From Saccharospirillaceae bacterium (GTDB lineage Bacteria > Pseudomonadota > Gammaproteobacteria > Pseudomonadales > Oceanobacteraceae): 64,000 nt of DNA. The notes beneath the pieces were generated by a model. It was given only the letters and a program-made list of their open reading frames with translations. It did not search any database and was not told the origin of the DNA. This document shows positions 8,546 to 17,296 of the stretch, piece by piece (the first letter of the stretch is position 1; every line of letters begins with the position of its first letter). A program made the position numbers and the translations under genes. The stretch is from positions 727,756 to 791,755 of the forward strand of contig JAKVCS010000001.1 of assembly GCA_022448365.1 (NCBI GenBank), written 5' to 3'.

Positions 8546-9148
8546 TTACAGCTGCTCAGTACCCTCAGACAGGTACTTAGCAACACCTTCCGGAGATGCA
8601 TCCATACCCTTGTCACCTTTGTTCCAGCCAGCTGGACAAACTTCACCGTGCTCTTCGTGGAATTGCAGCGCTTCAACCAGACGCACCAATTCGTCAATGT
8701 TACGACCCAGTGGCAGATCGTTGATGTTCTGAGCGCGAACAACACCTTCTTTGTCGATTACGAATGCGCCACGCAGAGCAACACCGCCCTCAGTTTCAAC
8801 ATCGTATGCCTTACAGATACCGTGATCGATATCAGCAGCCATGGTGTATTTAACCGGACCGATACCACCCGCGTTGATATCCGTGTTACGCCATGCGTTG
8901 TGAGTGAAGTGAGAGTCAATGGATACAGAGATCACTTCAACACCCAGCGCTTTGAACGCGTCCATACGCTTATCCAGAGCGATCAGCTCGGATGGACACA
9001 CGAAAGTGAAGTCCAATGGGTAAAAGAAAATAACGGCATATTTGCCTTTGATGGTTTCGGACAGAGAATACTCGTCAACGATGGTGCCATCGCCCAGTAC
9101 CGCAGGAACGGTGAAATCAGGGGCTTGCTTGCCTACTAATACGCTCAT
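8546..9148 (-). CDS. Typical 2-Cys peroxiredoxin (AhpC/Prx1 type)
   Basis: 200 residues from the ATG at 9148, which has AAGGAG at 9156-9161; an upstream in-frame extension to 9208 has no such site. It reduces hydrogen peroxide and organic peroxides in the cytoplasm. Peroxidatic Cys51 lies in DFTFVCPSE and the resolving Cys171 in GEVCPAGW, so both catalytic cysteines are present. The GGIGP loop near 94-98 and the extended C-terminal tail are features of peroxiredoxins sensitive to over-oxidation. The electron donor could be AhpF or thioredoxin; neither is encoded nearby. It stands alone with its own terminator, divergent from the TonB-like gene. Confidence 0.95.
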   Translation of the reverse strand: MSVLVGKQAPDFTVPAVLGDGTIVDEYSLSETIKGKYAVIFFYPLDFTFVCPSELIALDKRMDAFKALGVEVISVSIDSHFTHNAWRNTDINAGGIGPVKYTMAADIDHGICKAYDVETEGGVALRGAFVIDKEGVVRAQNINDLPLGRNIDELVRLVEALQFHEEHGEVCPAGWNKGDKGMDASPEGVAKYLSEGTEQL

Positions 9149-9290
9149 ATTTGAACTCCTTGAAAGAAAGATTGCATAACTGCATGATTTGAACGGGATA
9201 TGATACAACGCGTTTCAGGTTAATCCCACCTATACTGTCCAACAACCAAGTTGTGATTAGTTTTTCCAATCGAGGCTATAGCAAAGCGCT

Positions 9291-10232
9291 ATGACGACGG
9301 CACACTGTTCTGAACATCCATCCGACCCGATCTCAGTGCCGGTCACAAAACCACGTTTATACCGGACGTCATCAAAGCACTGGTTACGGCGTCACCGCCT
9401 GATCCTTATTACGATGATTTTCTCGCTCGCCACGCACGGTTTGTTATTGATTACAGATTCATCAGAAAAACCATTGACCAGGCCTCAGGTGATTAACGCA
9501 CAACTGGTCACCGCCAAACCACAGGGCACAAACGACCGGGACCAAGATCCATCACTGCGACAGAGTCAGACCGTGCAGCCCCAAACAGCCCAACAGCAAG
9601 GCATTGTTCGCGATATCGTACCCACGGAACCTGGGCCAAAGGAACAGAAAGCGGTGCCAGCAACTGCGCCATCGACCGCTCAGAACATTATCAGTAGCCA
9701 TCGTAGCGACACCCAACAAGTTACTGCAAAAAAAACAAACAGCACCGAGACAAAACCAACAGTCGCTGTTGAGACAAAACAGCCGCCAGAAAACCCACAA
9801 ACCGCGGCGCTCGCCGAACGCGTAAAACCCACTGAAAAAACAGACCACAAGGATGCAGCCAAGCCACCAGCTAACAGCTCTGACATCAGCCAACAACAGC
9901 AGCAACAGCAACAGCAACAGGAACTGAAGAAACAAGGGAATGCAGAGCAGTTTTCTGATCCGGTTGAAAGAAATTATGTGCAACAACTGTTGACCCATCT
10001 GGATCAGAGAATCATTGCGCCTCAGTCTTTCAGTGGCAAAGTCCGGCTCAGTCTGACCATTAAATTCGGTCAGATTGTGACTCAGGTTGAAGTATTAACA
10101 AGCAGCGGTAATCCGCAAATCGATAGCTGGGTAACCAAAGCCGCCATTGCCGCGAACCCTTACCCACAAACTCCACCGCAACTGAAGCAGCCCTACATAT
10201 TCAGGCCGACGATAGATTTGGGGGGGAAATAA
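9291..10232 (+). CDS. TonB-family energy transducer-like protein with poly-Gln linker
   Basis: 313 residues. A cytoplasmic N-terminus of about 35 residues precedes one membrane helix (about 37-54). A long Pro/Gln/Thr/Lys-rich periplasmic linker follows, containing a run of ten Gln (residues about 201-210), and then a TonB C-terminal domain (about 220-313) recognisable by VRLSLTIKFGQIVTQVEVLTSSGNPQID. TonB proteins carry inner-membrane energy to outer-membrane receptors; no exbB, exbD or receptor gene is adjacent. TolA-like or DUF-type TonB-C proteins of other function are alternatives. The start codon at 9291 has no strong ribosome binding site. Confidence 0.75.
   Translation: MTTAHCSEHPSDPISVPVTKPRLYRTSSKHWLRRHRLILITMIFSLATHGLLLITDSSEKPLTRPQVINAQLVTAKPQGTNDRDQDPSLRQSQTVQPQTAQQQGIVRDIVPTEPGPKEQKAVPATAPSTAQNIISSHRSDTQQVTAKKTNSTETKPTVAVETKQPPENPQTAALAERVKPTEKTDHKDAAKPPANSSDISQQQQQQQQQQELKKQGNAEQFSDPVERNYVQQLLTHLDQRIIAPQSFSGKVRLSLTIKFGQIVTQVEVLTSSGNPQIDSWVTKAAIAANPYPQTPPQLKQPYIFRPTIDLGGK
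9891..9920 (+). repeat. CAA/CAG triplet repeat encoding ten glutamines
   Basis: Ten consecutive Gln codons in mixed CAA and CAG form, inside the linker of the TonB-like gene. This sort of tract can change length by slippage, which would lengthen or shorten the periplasmic linker in frame. Confidence 0.9.
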
Positions 10233-10301
10233 AACGCGGCTGCGGCAAACACATGCTTCAGCCTTGGGGACAATTGCGACCTTAATAATCAGCGTATCAG
10301 A

Positions 10302-10327
10302 ACCACCCGCCATTTAGGCGGGATGGT
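10302..10327. terminator. Hairpin between convergent TonB-like and RND genes, possible terminator
   Basis: CCCGCC (10306-10311) pairs with GGCGGG (10317-10322) and three further pairs close the outer stem after a mismatch. There is no strong T-run on either strand, so it is a weak terminator at best. It sits between two converging genes. Confidence 0.4.
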
Positions 10328-10368
10328 TATACGCGACCCTTGGCATATTGATCTACAGGGTCACCAAT

Positions 10369-13300
10369 CTAAGACATCTTACCCAGATAGCGATACAACA
10401 CAGGAACGACGATCAGGGTGAGCAAGGTCGAAACCAACAGCCCACCAATAATCGCCCATCCCATCGGAGACCACATGCTGGAACCCGATAAAGTTAGTGG
10501 CAATAAACCACCAATGGTTGTCAGTGTTGTCAGTACGATGGGAACAAATCGGGTTTGGGCAGCTGCTGCAATTGCTTCCAGTTGCTCCATTCCCTGCAGA
10601 CGCATTTGATTGGCATAGTCCACCAGAATAATGGAATTATTCACCACAATGCCCACTAACGACGTCAACCCGATAAACGCAGTAAAACTGAAGGTATAAC
10701 CCGTTATAAACAATGCAACCAGAGCGCCAATTAAAGCAAAAGGAATGGCGGCAAAGACAATCAGAGGCTGAATAAACGAGCGGAACTGCAACACCAGTAC
10801 AGCGAAAATACCGAACACCGCCAGAATTAACGCTTTCGCCATGCCGCCAAATGCGCGCTTACGGTTCGCCTGTTCACCACCGACTGCATAATGAACACCA
10901 TCTGGCCAGGCGTACTGGTCAAGCTGTTCAACCACAGCATTAGTAACTTTCTCGGTGGTGAAGCCTGGTAATACATCCGCCGTCACGCGTGCCATACGCT
11001 CGGTATCAAAATGCTGAAAGCGCGCAATACTGGTTTCCAGCTGAACATCGGCCACCTGTAACAATGGCACCAGTTTTCCATTTGCTGCCGGCACCTGAAT
11101 GTCATCAAAGGTGGCCAATTCCGGACGTGGATATTCTGACAAACGCAATACCAGATCGTACTCTTCGCCATCGTCATCGCGATAAACTCCCATCGGCAAT
11201 CCGACCAGCGCGGTACGAATGGTTCGGTCGATATTATTCAGCGGAATTCCCAACATGGCGGCTTTATCGCGATTAATATTAACGCGTAAATCGACTTTGT
11301 ATTTGCCCACTGGATTATCGACACCGACAATGCCCGGTGTGCGATCCATTATATCGGCAACATCACGGGAAACCGCCTGAATTTTATCCAGGTCTTCACC
11401 AATCACACGAATCGCAACCGGAGCAACCACCGGAGGCCCTTGCAGAAATTCTTTAACAATAATCTGCGCCCCGGCAATATCGCCCAGTTCTTTACGCAGC
11501 TCAGCCACCATCGGTTCAACCACCCCAAGGTCTCCCTGTTTCAGGGTGACAAACAGCTGAGCAAAATTCACCGTCTGACGAGCTGGAAAAATATTGTAAT
11601 AAATACGCGGATTACCACGACCAACATTTTGAGCAATATCCACCACCAGCTCTTTGTCCCGTACGATCGCTTCCACCCGGTCGGCCATTTTCTGGGTCTT
11701 ATCGAAGCCTGTGCCTTCTGGCATATCGATATTCACCAGAACCATTGGTTTCTCAGCTTTTGGGAATAGACTCACGCCAATCATTGGAAACAATGACAAG
11801 CTGGCAATGAGCAACGTCAGAGAAATAGCCAGTACTTTGGCCGGATGACGCAGTGCCCTGTCCAACCAACGCTTGTAAGCACCGGCAGAAATCGCTTCGA
11901 GTTTTTGTTGTGAACGGGTGGTTTTACTCGCCGACTTACCGAGCTTACTGGCAATCAGTGGTGTTAATGCCAGTGCAATCAGCAACGAAGCAAATAATGT
12001 CAGTACCACCGTCACCGGCATGGCCCGTAAAAACGTACCGGAACCATTTTGCATTAACAGCATCGGTAAAAATGACAATACGGTGGTTAATGTTCCACTG
12101 GCGACGGCCCAGCCAACCTGGGAGCTTCCAGCAATGGCGGCTTGTCGTGGGGAATCGCCCTCGCGTAAATGACGCGCTACATTTTCCACCACGACAATCG
12201 CGTTATCGACCAATAAGCCCAGCGCAATCACCAAACCTACGATCGACATTTGTTGCAGACCAAAGCCAGATAAATCCACCCAGCCAATAGCAATAAAGAT
12301 CGATAACGGAATCGCGGTGACCACCACCAACGCAGGCTTAAAACCTAAAACAATGATCGACAATACCGCAACCAGAGCGAGACCCTGATTTAAATTACTG
12401 AAAAAGCCATCAATCTGACGCTCGACACTGGCACTCTGATCCATCACGGTTTCGATTTCGATGGACTGAGGCAGACGCTGCTGCTGATAATCCGCCAGGT
12501 CTTGTTTAATGCCTTCCATCACCTGAAAAATCTGACTGCCTTTACGCTGCACCACAGAAACGAATACCGCACGGCGATTATTAAATTTAGCGCGGTAACT
12601 CGGCAGACTTTCGGTCAGTGAAATATCAGCAATGTCGCGCAGATAAATCAGTCGCCCCGCATTGCCCTGAATTGCCTGTCCACGAACAACGGTATCCCCA
12701 ATTGCCTGCAATGATTCATAGTCACCACTGGTACGCACGGTAAACCGGCGACCACCGGCATTGGCATGTCCTCCCGGTAAGTTCTGCGCCGCGGTGTTTA
12801 CCGCTGAATAAATTTCATCAAGACTGATTCCCATGCCGTTGACTTTGCGTTGATCAACCTGGATCTGAACCTCCAGTTTAGGCAGCGCTGCAATGTCTAC
12901 ACGCTTCACGCCACTAAGACGTTCTATGCGCTGTTCCATCGCTTCCGCATGGCGTTTTAATTGCTGATAACTGGCTGTTTCAGAAACCAGTGCCAATTGC
13001 AAAATACTGACATCCGCCGGAGAGATCTTATCAATATCCAGATCGACAATACTATCCGGTAACTGATCGCGCACCCGTGCCACGGCCGACACCACATCGT
13101 CGTATTTGTCTTCCGGATCGGTACCATAAAGAAACTCTACGCGGATAACCGCCAGGCCGTCTTCGACATTGGTTTTTACTTCACGTAAATCGTCCAGTTC
13201 ATTAATGGCAGACTCAATCGGATCAACCACCAGCTTTTCCATATCCAGTGGCGTTGTGCCCGGATTCACCACTTTGATAATCGCGGCAGAAAAATCGAAC

Positions 13301-13416
13301 TGCGGATCTTCAGAGCGTGGCATCGTAAAAAACGACACCACACCTAACAGAACCAGCAGCAAAAACATCACCAGCGTGAATTGGTGATTACGAATAGCGA
13401 GTGCAGGTAATTGCAT
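10369..13416 (-). CDS. RND efflux transporter permease
   Basis: 1015 residues, the usual length for inner-membrane RND pumps that export drugs, dyes or lipids using the proton gradient. The first membrane helix is at about 10-28. Two large periplasmic loops each precede a bundle of helices, and the repeated helices at about 335-490 and 850-1010 are clear. TM4 carries the motif GLLVDNAIVVVEN, that is Asp-Asn where AcrB has Asp-Asp. It follows the adaptor gene after an 18-base gap in the same direction, so they form one operon; no outer-membrane channel gene is present. The divergent TetR gene is the probable repressor. Substrate cannot be deduced. Confidence 0.93.
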   Translation of the reverse strand: MQLPALAIRNHQFTLVMFLLLVLLGVVSFFTMPRSEDPQFDFSAAIIKVVNPGTTPLDMEKLVVDPIESAINELDDLREVKTNVEDGLAVIRVEFLYGTDPEDKYDDVVSAVARVRDQLPDSIVDLDIDKISPADVSILQLALVSETASYQQLKRHAEAMEQRIERLSGVKRVDIAALPKLEVQIQVDQRKVNGMGISLDEIYSAVNTAAQNLPGGHANAGGRRFTVRTSGDYESLQAIGDTVVRGQAIQGNAGRLIYLRDIADISLTESLPSYRAKFNNRRAVFVSVVQRKGSQIFQVMEGIKQDLADYQQQRLPQSIEIETVMDQSASVERQIDGFFSNLNQGLALVAVLSIIVLGFKPALVVVTAIPLSIFIAIGWVDLSGFGLQQMSIVGLVIALGLLVDNAIVVVENVARHLREGDSPRQAAIAGSSQVGWAVASGTLTTVLSFLPMLLMQNGSGTFLRAMPVTVVLTLFASLLIALALTPLIASKLGKSASKTTRSQQKLEAISAGAYKRWLDRALRHPAKVLAISLTLLIASLSLFPMIGVSLFPKAEKPMVLVNIDMPEGTGFDKTQKMADRVEAIVRDKELVVDIAQNVGRGNPRIYYNIFPARQTVNFAQLFVTLKQGDLGVVEPMVAELRKELGDIAGAQIIVKEFLQGPPVVAPVAIRVIGEDLDKIQAVSRDVADIMDRTPGIVGVDNPVGKYKVDLRVNINRDKAAMLGIPLNNIDRTIRTALVGLPMGVYRDDDGEEYDLVLRLSEYPRPELATFDDIQVPAANGKLVPLLQVADVQLETSIARFQHFDTERMARVTADVLPGFTTEKVTNAVVEQLDQYAWPDGVHYAVGGEQANRKRAFGGMAKALILAVFGIFAVLVLQFRSFIQPLIVFAAIPFALIGALVALFITGYTFSFTAFIGLTSLVGIVVNNSIILVDYANQMRLQGMEQLEAIAAAAQTRFVPIVLTTLTTIGGLLPLTLSGSSMWSPMGWAIIGGLLVSTLLTLIVVPVLYRYLGKMS

Positions 13417-13434
13417 AACGGTTTCCTGACTCAG

Positions 13435-14508
13435 TTACTTACTGATAGCAGCAACGGCTGCATTCACAACCTTCAGCTCGCGACCGGGCTGAACATAAGG
13501 AGCACCTGCCACAATCACCTGATCGCCGGGACGCAAACCAGTGACCACCAGATGCTCCCCATCCAGACCAATCAAAGGCAGGTGGCGCATCACAGGTTTT
13601 CCGTCGTCAACCAGATAAATATCCACACCACCGCGATCACCTTTGACCATGGCGCTCATCGGCAACAAACTGACTTTCTGCTGCTGACTTGGCTTAATCA
13701 ACGCATTACCAATAAAACCGGCCAGTAGTGACTTCGACTCACCCTGCTGATTTTTACCGGACAAACGTAACTCCACTTCGAACGTTTGCGTAGCATCAGC
13801 ACGACCAGCCAATTCGCTCACAGTGGCATCAAATAACTGATCCGGGTAAGCATCAAAACGCACCTGAGCTGTATCGTTTAATGCTAAACGGACAATATCG
13901 CGATCCGTCACGCCGGCACGTAATACCCAGCCGGTTTTTGTCGAAGCAAACAGGAAGGCCGGTTTGCCGGTAGCGACCAATTCATTGGGTTCAATAAAAC
14001 GCTTCAGAACACGACCCGCTGACGGTGCCCGAATGACCGCATGACGCTGATTAAAACGGGCAACGGTCAAATCAGAACGGGCAACATCTACTTGAGTCTC
14101 GGCTTGTTGCAAACGATCGACCGACAGAGCGTTCGAACCCTGTAACGACTGAAAACGCGTCAGGTTACGTTCGGCGTTGGCCAGTACCGACTCCGCCTTG
14201 GCTACCTCGGCATCAATCTCTTCCAAATCGAGTGATGCCAGAATCTGTCCTTGTCTGACCCACTGGCCCTCATCAACTTTCACCTTTCCGACCAGCCCAC
14301 CGATCTTGAAAGCCAGGTTCTGTTCCGATTTGTTTTCCAGCATACCGCTGATGTGAATATTACGAGCGTAATTCACTACATCGGCTTTTATCACTTCTAC
14401 CGGCAATGGAGCCTGGGCAGAAACACAAACGCTGAGCAGTGTGAACGTCAGAAGAACAACTGCCTGAGAGCGGCATGCTGTTAGGGATGAGCGCAGAAAT
14501 GAGTACAT
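13435..14508 (-). CDS. RND efflux periplasmic adaptor subunit (membrane fusion protein)
   Basis: 357 residues from the ATG at 14508, preceded by GGAGG at 14514-14518; an upstream in-frame ATG at 14532 lacks such a site. An N-terminal signal peptide (about 1-33, ending in CVSAQA) directs export; no lipobox Cys is clear. The fold order is that of HlyD/AcrA adaptors: lipoyl half-motif (GLVGKVKVDEGQWVRQGQIL, about 57-76), alpha-hairpin about 80-125, second lipoyl half with IRAPSAGRV, beta-barrel and membrane-proximal domain. It links the RND permease encoded downstream to an outer-membrane channel, which must be supplied from elsewhere. Confidence 0.92.
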   Translation of the reverse strand: MYSFLRSSLTACRSQAVVLLTFTLLSVCVSAQAPLPVEVIKADVVNYARNIHISGMLENKSEQNLAFKIGGLVGKVKVDEGQWVRQGQILASLDLEEIDAEVAKAESVLANAERNLTRFQSLQGSNALSVDRLQQAETQVDVARSDLTVARFNQRHAVIRAPSAGRVLKRFIEPNELVATGKPAFLFASTKTGWVLRAGVTDRDIVRLALNDTAQVRFDAYPDQLFDATVSELAGRADATQTFEVELRLSGKNQQGESKSLLAGFIGNALIKPSQQQKVSLLPMSAMVKGDRGGVDIYLVDDGKPVMRHLPLIGLDGEHLVVTGLRPGDQVIVAGAPYVQPGRELKVVNAAVAAISK

Positions 14509-14593
14509 ATTGGCCTCCAGAATGGTCGCCATCGTAATTAAAGGAATGTATCGACTGCTGTGTTGTTGATAAAAACAATGGCGCTATTCGCCT

Positions 14594-14653
14594 CATGTTT
14601 ACAGCGAGTACATAGTATGACGAGCATGTTTACACCGTCAACACAAAGTTGAC
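14594..14653. promoter_or_regulatory. Repeats in the RND/tetR divergent promoter region, candidate operator
   Basis: CATGTTTACA occurs twice as an exact direct repeat, at 14594-14603 and 14625-14634, exactly 31 bases apart (about three helical turns). It is followed by a perfect inverted repeat GTCAAC-N5-GTTGAC at 14637-14653. All lie between the divergent adaptor and TetR genes, where a TetR-family repressor would bind. Which repeat is the operator is not determined. Confidence 0.55.
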
Positions 14654-14710
14654 GCTGCACACAGACTTGGGTTGAATGCCCACATACGAAATTAAAAACA
14701 TGGAACGAAT

Positions 14711-15370
14711 ATGAGCGCAGCACGTCCTGCAGATCCTGAACCTCAACCTTCTAACGCCACCTGTCAGTACCATCATGGCAACCTGAGAGTCGCATTGTTA
14801 CAGGCTGCGGTTGAGCTGATTCGCGAAACCAGTGTGGAAGCGCTCAGTCTGAGAGCGCTGGCCAGGAAGGTGGGTGTATCGCAGACAGCGCCCTATCGAC
14901 ATTTTAAAGATAAAAATCATCTGCTGGTCGAAATCGCCAAAGACACGTTTGCAGAAATGGTGATGGTCACCACCAAAAAACTGGACCGCGAGCAAACACC
15001 CCCTCAAAACGTCTGTAATTGTGGCCTGGCGTATCTGCAATTCGCGATCGAGAACCCAGAGCGCTACAAACTGGTGTTTGGTCCCAGTATTAAAAATCGC
15101 GAAAACTACCCAGACCTGATGGACGCCGGTATGCGTTCATTTGCCGTGCTGATGACATTAGTAGAGGAAGGTATCGCCAGCGGAGACTTCCTCGATCATT
15201 GCCCCAAGCTACTTGCCAATGCCTGCTGGACCGCTATGCACGGGTTTGCCTCGCTGGCGATCGACGGCTTTTATCAGCGCCAGGAACTGCAGGTCGATTT
15301 TGTGACATTAATGGAAGGTCAAGTGCAGTTATCCATGCGCGCCATCCAGCGCCAGCCGAGCTGGGTATAA
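14711..15370 (+). CDS. TetR/AcrR-family transcriptional regulator
   Basis: 219 residues. The N-terminal helix-turn-helix domain is at about residues 20-75, with VEALSLRALARKVGVSQTAP and YRHFKDKNHLL as the recognition part. The C-terminal ligand domain starts near 90 and resembles the WHG-type C-terminal domain. It is divergent from the RND adaptor-permease operon across 202 bases that contain repeats, the usual arrangement of a local efflux repressor that releases DNA when a pump substrate binds. An AT-rich hairpin follows the gene. Confidence 0.9.
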   Translation: MSAARPADPEPQPSNATCQYHHGNLRVALLQAAVELIRETSVEALSLRALARKVGVSQTAPYRHFKDKNHLLVEIAKDTFAEMVMVTTKKLDREQTPPQNVCNCGLAYLQFAIENPERYKLVFGPSIKNRENYPDLMDAGMRSFAVLMTLVEEGIASGDFLDHCPKLLANACWTAMHGFASLAIDGFYQRQELQVDFVTLMEGQVQLSMRAIQRQPSWV

Positions 15371-15412
15371 CAGCGCCGTTAGCGGCAGAAACCCATCTAA
15401 TTTCCTGACCAT

Positions 15413-15433
15413 AAAGACAACTTATGTCTTTTT
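15413..15433 (+). terminator. Probable terminator after the TetR gene
   Basis: AAAGACA (15413-15419) pairs with TGTCTTT (15425-15431), followed by more T residues to 15433. The stem is short and AT-rich, so strength is uncertain. Confidence 0.55.
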
Positions 15434-15629
15434 ATGCCGGGCTTTCTATTCCAGTATGAACATGCCACCAGACCAGACACCATCTGGCCCGCCTGTTTTG
15501 GAACCATGGTACATAAAAATGCGTTTAAGGGGTGAATAAGCTGAATTTAAACGCTATACTGCCCGCCCTTTTTTATTGCCGTTGTGGCTGGTTGTGAGCC
15601 GAACGACAACAACTTTCAGGTAGGACGAT

Positions 15630-16712
15630 ATGGGTAAACAAACCGCCCTTTACGCAAAGCATATTGAAGCCAACGGCAAAGTCGTTGATTTTGGTGGCTG
15701 GGATATGCCAATTCACTACGGTTCGCAGATCCAGGAACACAATGCCGTGCGTGAAGACGTTGGTATGTTCGACGTTTCACACATGACCATCGTGGATGTG
15801 AAAGGCAGTGATGCCAAAGCCTACCTGCAAAAACTGCTTGCCAATGACGTTGATAAATTAAAAGACACCGGCAAAGCGCTTTACACCGGTATGTTGAATG
15901 ACGCTGGCGGCGTTATCGACGACCTCATCGTTTACAACATGGACGGCTGGTACCGCACAGTTGTGAACTGTGCCACCCGCGAGAAAGATCTTGAATGGAT
16001 GGACAAACAGACCACTGGTTTTGATGTGTCACTGACTGAGCGTCCTGAACTGTCGATGCTGGCGGTTCAGGGTCCTAACGCGATTGAGAAAGTGAAACAG
16101 GTTAAGCCTGAAGCAGCGGAACTGGTTGGTGGCCTGAAGATCTTCCAGGGCCTGCCTCAGAGCGACTGGTTCTTCGCCCGCACCGGTTACACCGGTGAAG
16201 ACGGTCTGGAAATCATGATTCCGGAAGCTGAAATTGCAGATTTCTGGCAAGCATTGGTAGATGCGGGTGTACAACCGGCAGGTCTGGGCGCTCGTGATAC
16301 TCTGCGTCTGGAAGCGGGTATGAACCTGTACGGCAATGATATGGACGAAACCATAAGCCCGTTACAAGCAGGCATGGGTTGGACCATCGCCTGGGAACCC
16401 GCTGAGCGCGACTTCAATGGTCGCAAGGCGCTGGAAGCCGAAAAAGCCAAAGGCGATATTCCTAAATTGGTTGGCTTGGTACTGGAAACCCGTGGTGTAA
16501 TGCGTTCTCACCAAAAAGTGGTGGTAGACGGTATTGGTGAAGGTGAAGTGACATCGGGTACCTTCTCACCAACCCTGCAGCACTCGATTGCGATGGCCCG
16601 TGTTCCTAAAGGTACCGGCGACAGCTGTGAAATTGAAATGCGTGGCAAACTGATCCCTGCCCGCGTTGTGAAATTGCCGTTTGTACGCAACGGTAAAAAG
16701 GTTTTTGAATAA
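15630..16712 (+). CDS. gcvT: Glycine cleavage system T protein (aminomethyltransferase)
   Basis: 360 residues, the normal length. It transfers the aminomethyl group held on lipoyl-GcvH to tetrahydrofolate, giving 5,10-methylene-THF and ammonia. The start region [19 protein letters not shown] and VGMFDVSHM are diagnostic, as are [18 protein letters not shown] residues near 188 and the Asp-containing [14 protein letters not shown] segment near 215-230. First gene of gcvT-gcvH-gcvP. A TATACT hexamer at 15555-15560 is a candidate -10 element. I looked for a glycine riboswitch in the 259 bases upstream and saw no recognisable one. Confidence 0.97.
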   Translation: MGKQTALYAKHIEANGKVVDFGGWDMPIHYGSQIQEHNAVREDVGMFDVSHMTIVDVKGSDAKAYLQKLLANDVDKLKDTGKALYTGMLNDAGGVIDDLIVYNMDGWYRTVVNCATREKDLEWMDKQTTGFDVSLTERPELSMLAVQGPNAIEKVKQVKPEAAELVGGLKIFQGLPQSDWFFARTGYTGEDGLEIMIPEAEIADFWQALVDAGVQPAGLGARDTLRLEAGMNLYGNDMDETISPLQAGMGWTIAWEPAERDFNGRKALEAEKAKGDIPKLVGLVLETRGVMRSHQKVVVDGIGEGEVTSGTFSPTLQHSIAMARVPKGTGDSCEIEMRGKLIPARVVKLPFVRNGKKVFE

Positions 16713-16810
16713 AACCAAAGAATTTCGATAACGGCGCGTCTCATTCGACACGCCTTTATCTACCAACTTAAAACGAACTGAAAAAGCGTCAGACCGTACG
16801 GAGAAAACTG

Positions 16811-17194
16811 ATGAGCAATATCCCAACAGAATTAAAATACGTTGCATCCCACGAGTGGCTGCGCAAAGAAGAAGACGGCACCATCACTGTTGGTGTTACC
16901 GATTTCGCACAAGAACAGCTGGGCGACGTCGTATTTGTTGAGCTGCCGGAAGTGGGAACTGAAGTAGCCGCCGACGACGATATCGCTGTTGTTGAATCTG
17001 TAAAAGCTGCTTCTGACATCTACGCACCGATCTCTGGTGAAATCGTAGCGATCAACGAAGACCTGGTCGATGCGCCGGAAAAAGTAAACGAAGACCCATA
17101 CGGCGAAGCCTGGTTCTTTAAGATCAAGCCAGCCAACGAAGGCGACTACGATGGCCTGTTGACCGCTGATCAATACGAAGCTGAGTGTAACTAG
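16811..17194 (+). CDS. gcvH: Glycine cleavage system H protein (lipoyl carrier)
   Basis: 127 residues. It carries the lipoyl arm that shuttles the methylamine intermediate between GcvP, GcvT and the L protein. Lipoylated Lys65 is in the expected setting [13 protein letters not shown], and the C-terminal segment [13 protein letters not shown] is typical. The ribosome binding site is GGAG upstream of 16811. It is separated from gcvT by 98 bases and from gcvP by 102 bases that contain a strong terminator hairpin. The L protein (dihydrolipoamide dehydrogenase) is not in this window and is normally shared with other complexes. Confidence 0.97.
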   Translation: MSNIPTELKYVASHEWLRKEEDGTITVGVTDFAQEQLGDVVFVELPEVGTEVAADDDIAVVESVKAASDIYAPISGEIVAINEDLVDAPEKVNEDPYGEAWFFKIKPANEGDYDGLLTADQYEAECN

Positions 17195-17225
17195 TACTTC
17201 AGGTATCTGAGTTTCTGTAATTATC

Positions 17226-17265
17226 AAAAGCCTCGGCCTTGCTTCTGCACAACCGGGGCTTTTTT
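17226..17265 (+). terminator. Intrinsic terminator between gcvH and gcvP
   Basis: AAAAGCCTCGG (17226-17236) pairs over 11 positions (one G-T) with CCGGGGCTTTT (17253-17263) and is followed by TT, C and further T residues. The loop is 16 bases. It lies 31 bases after the gcvH stop codon and 31 bases before gcvP, so it should reduce or condition transcription into gcvP. Confidence 0.85.
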
Positions 17266-17296
17266 CTTTCTGACATAAAGACGTACGAGACATCCC

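Noticed and set aside
8096..9139. 347-codon plus-strand open frame across the peroxiredoxin gene
   Set aside because: It is the reverse shadow of the peroxiredoxin and response regulator genes, has no ribosome binding site and no recognisable domain.
15371..15629. Glycine riboswitch ahead of gcvT
   Set aside because: Looked for the conserved tandem aptamer pattern and saw none; only a small hairpin and a possible -10 element are present.
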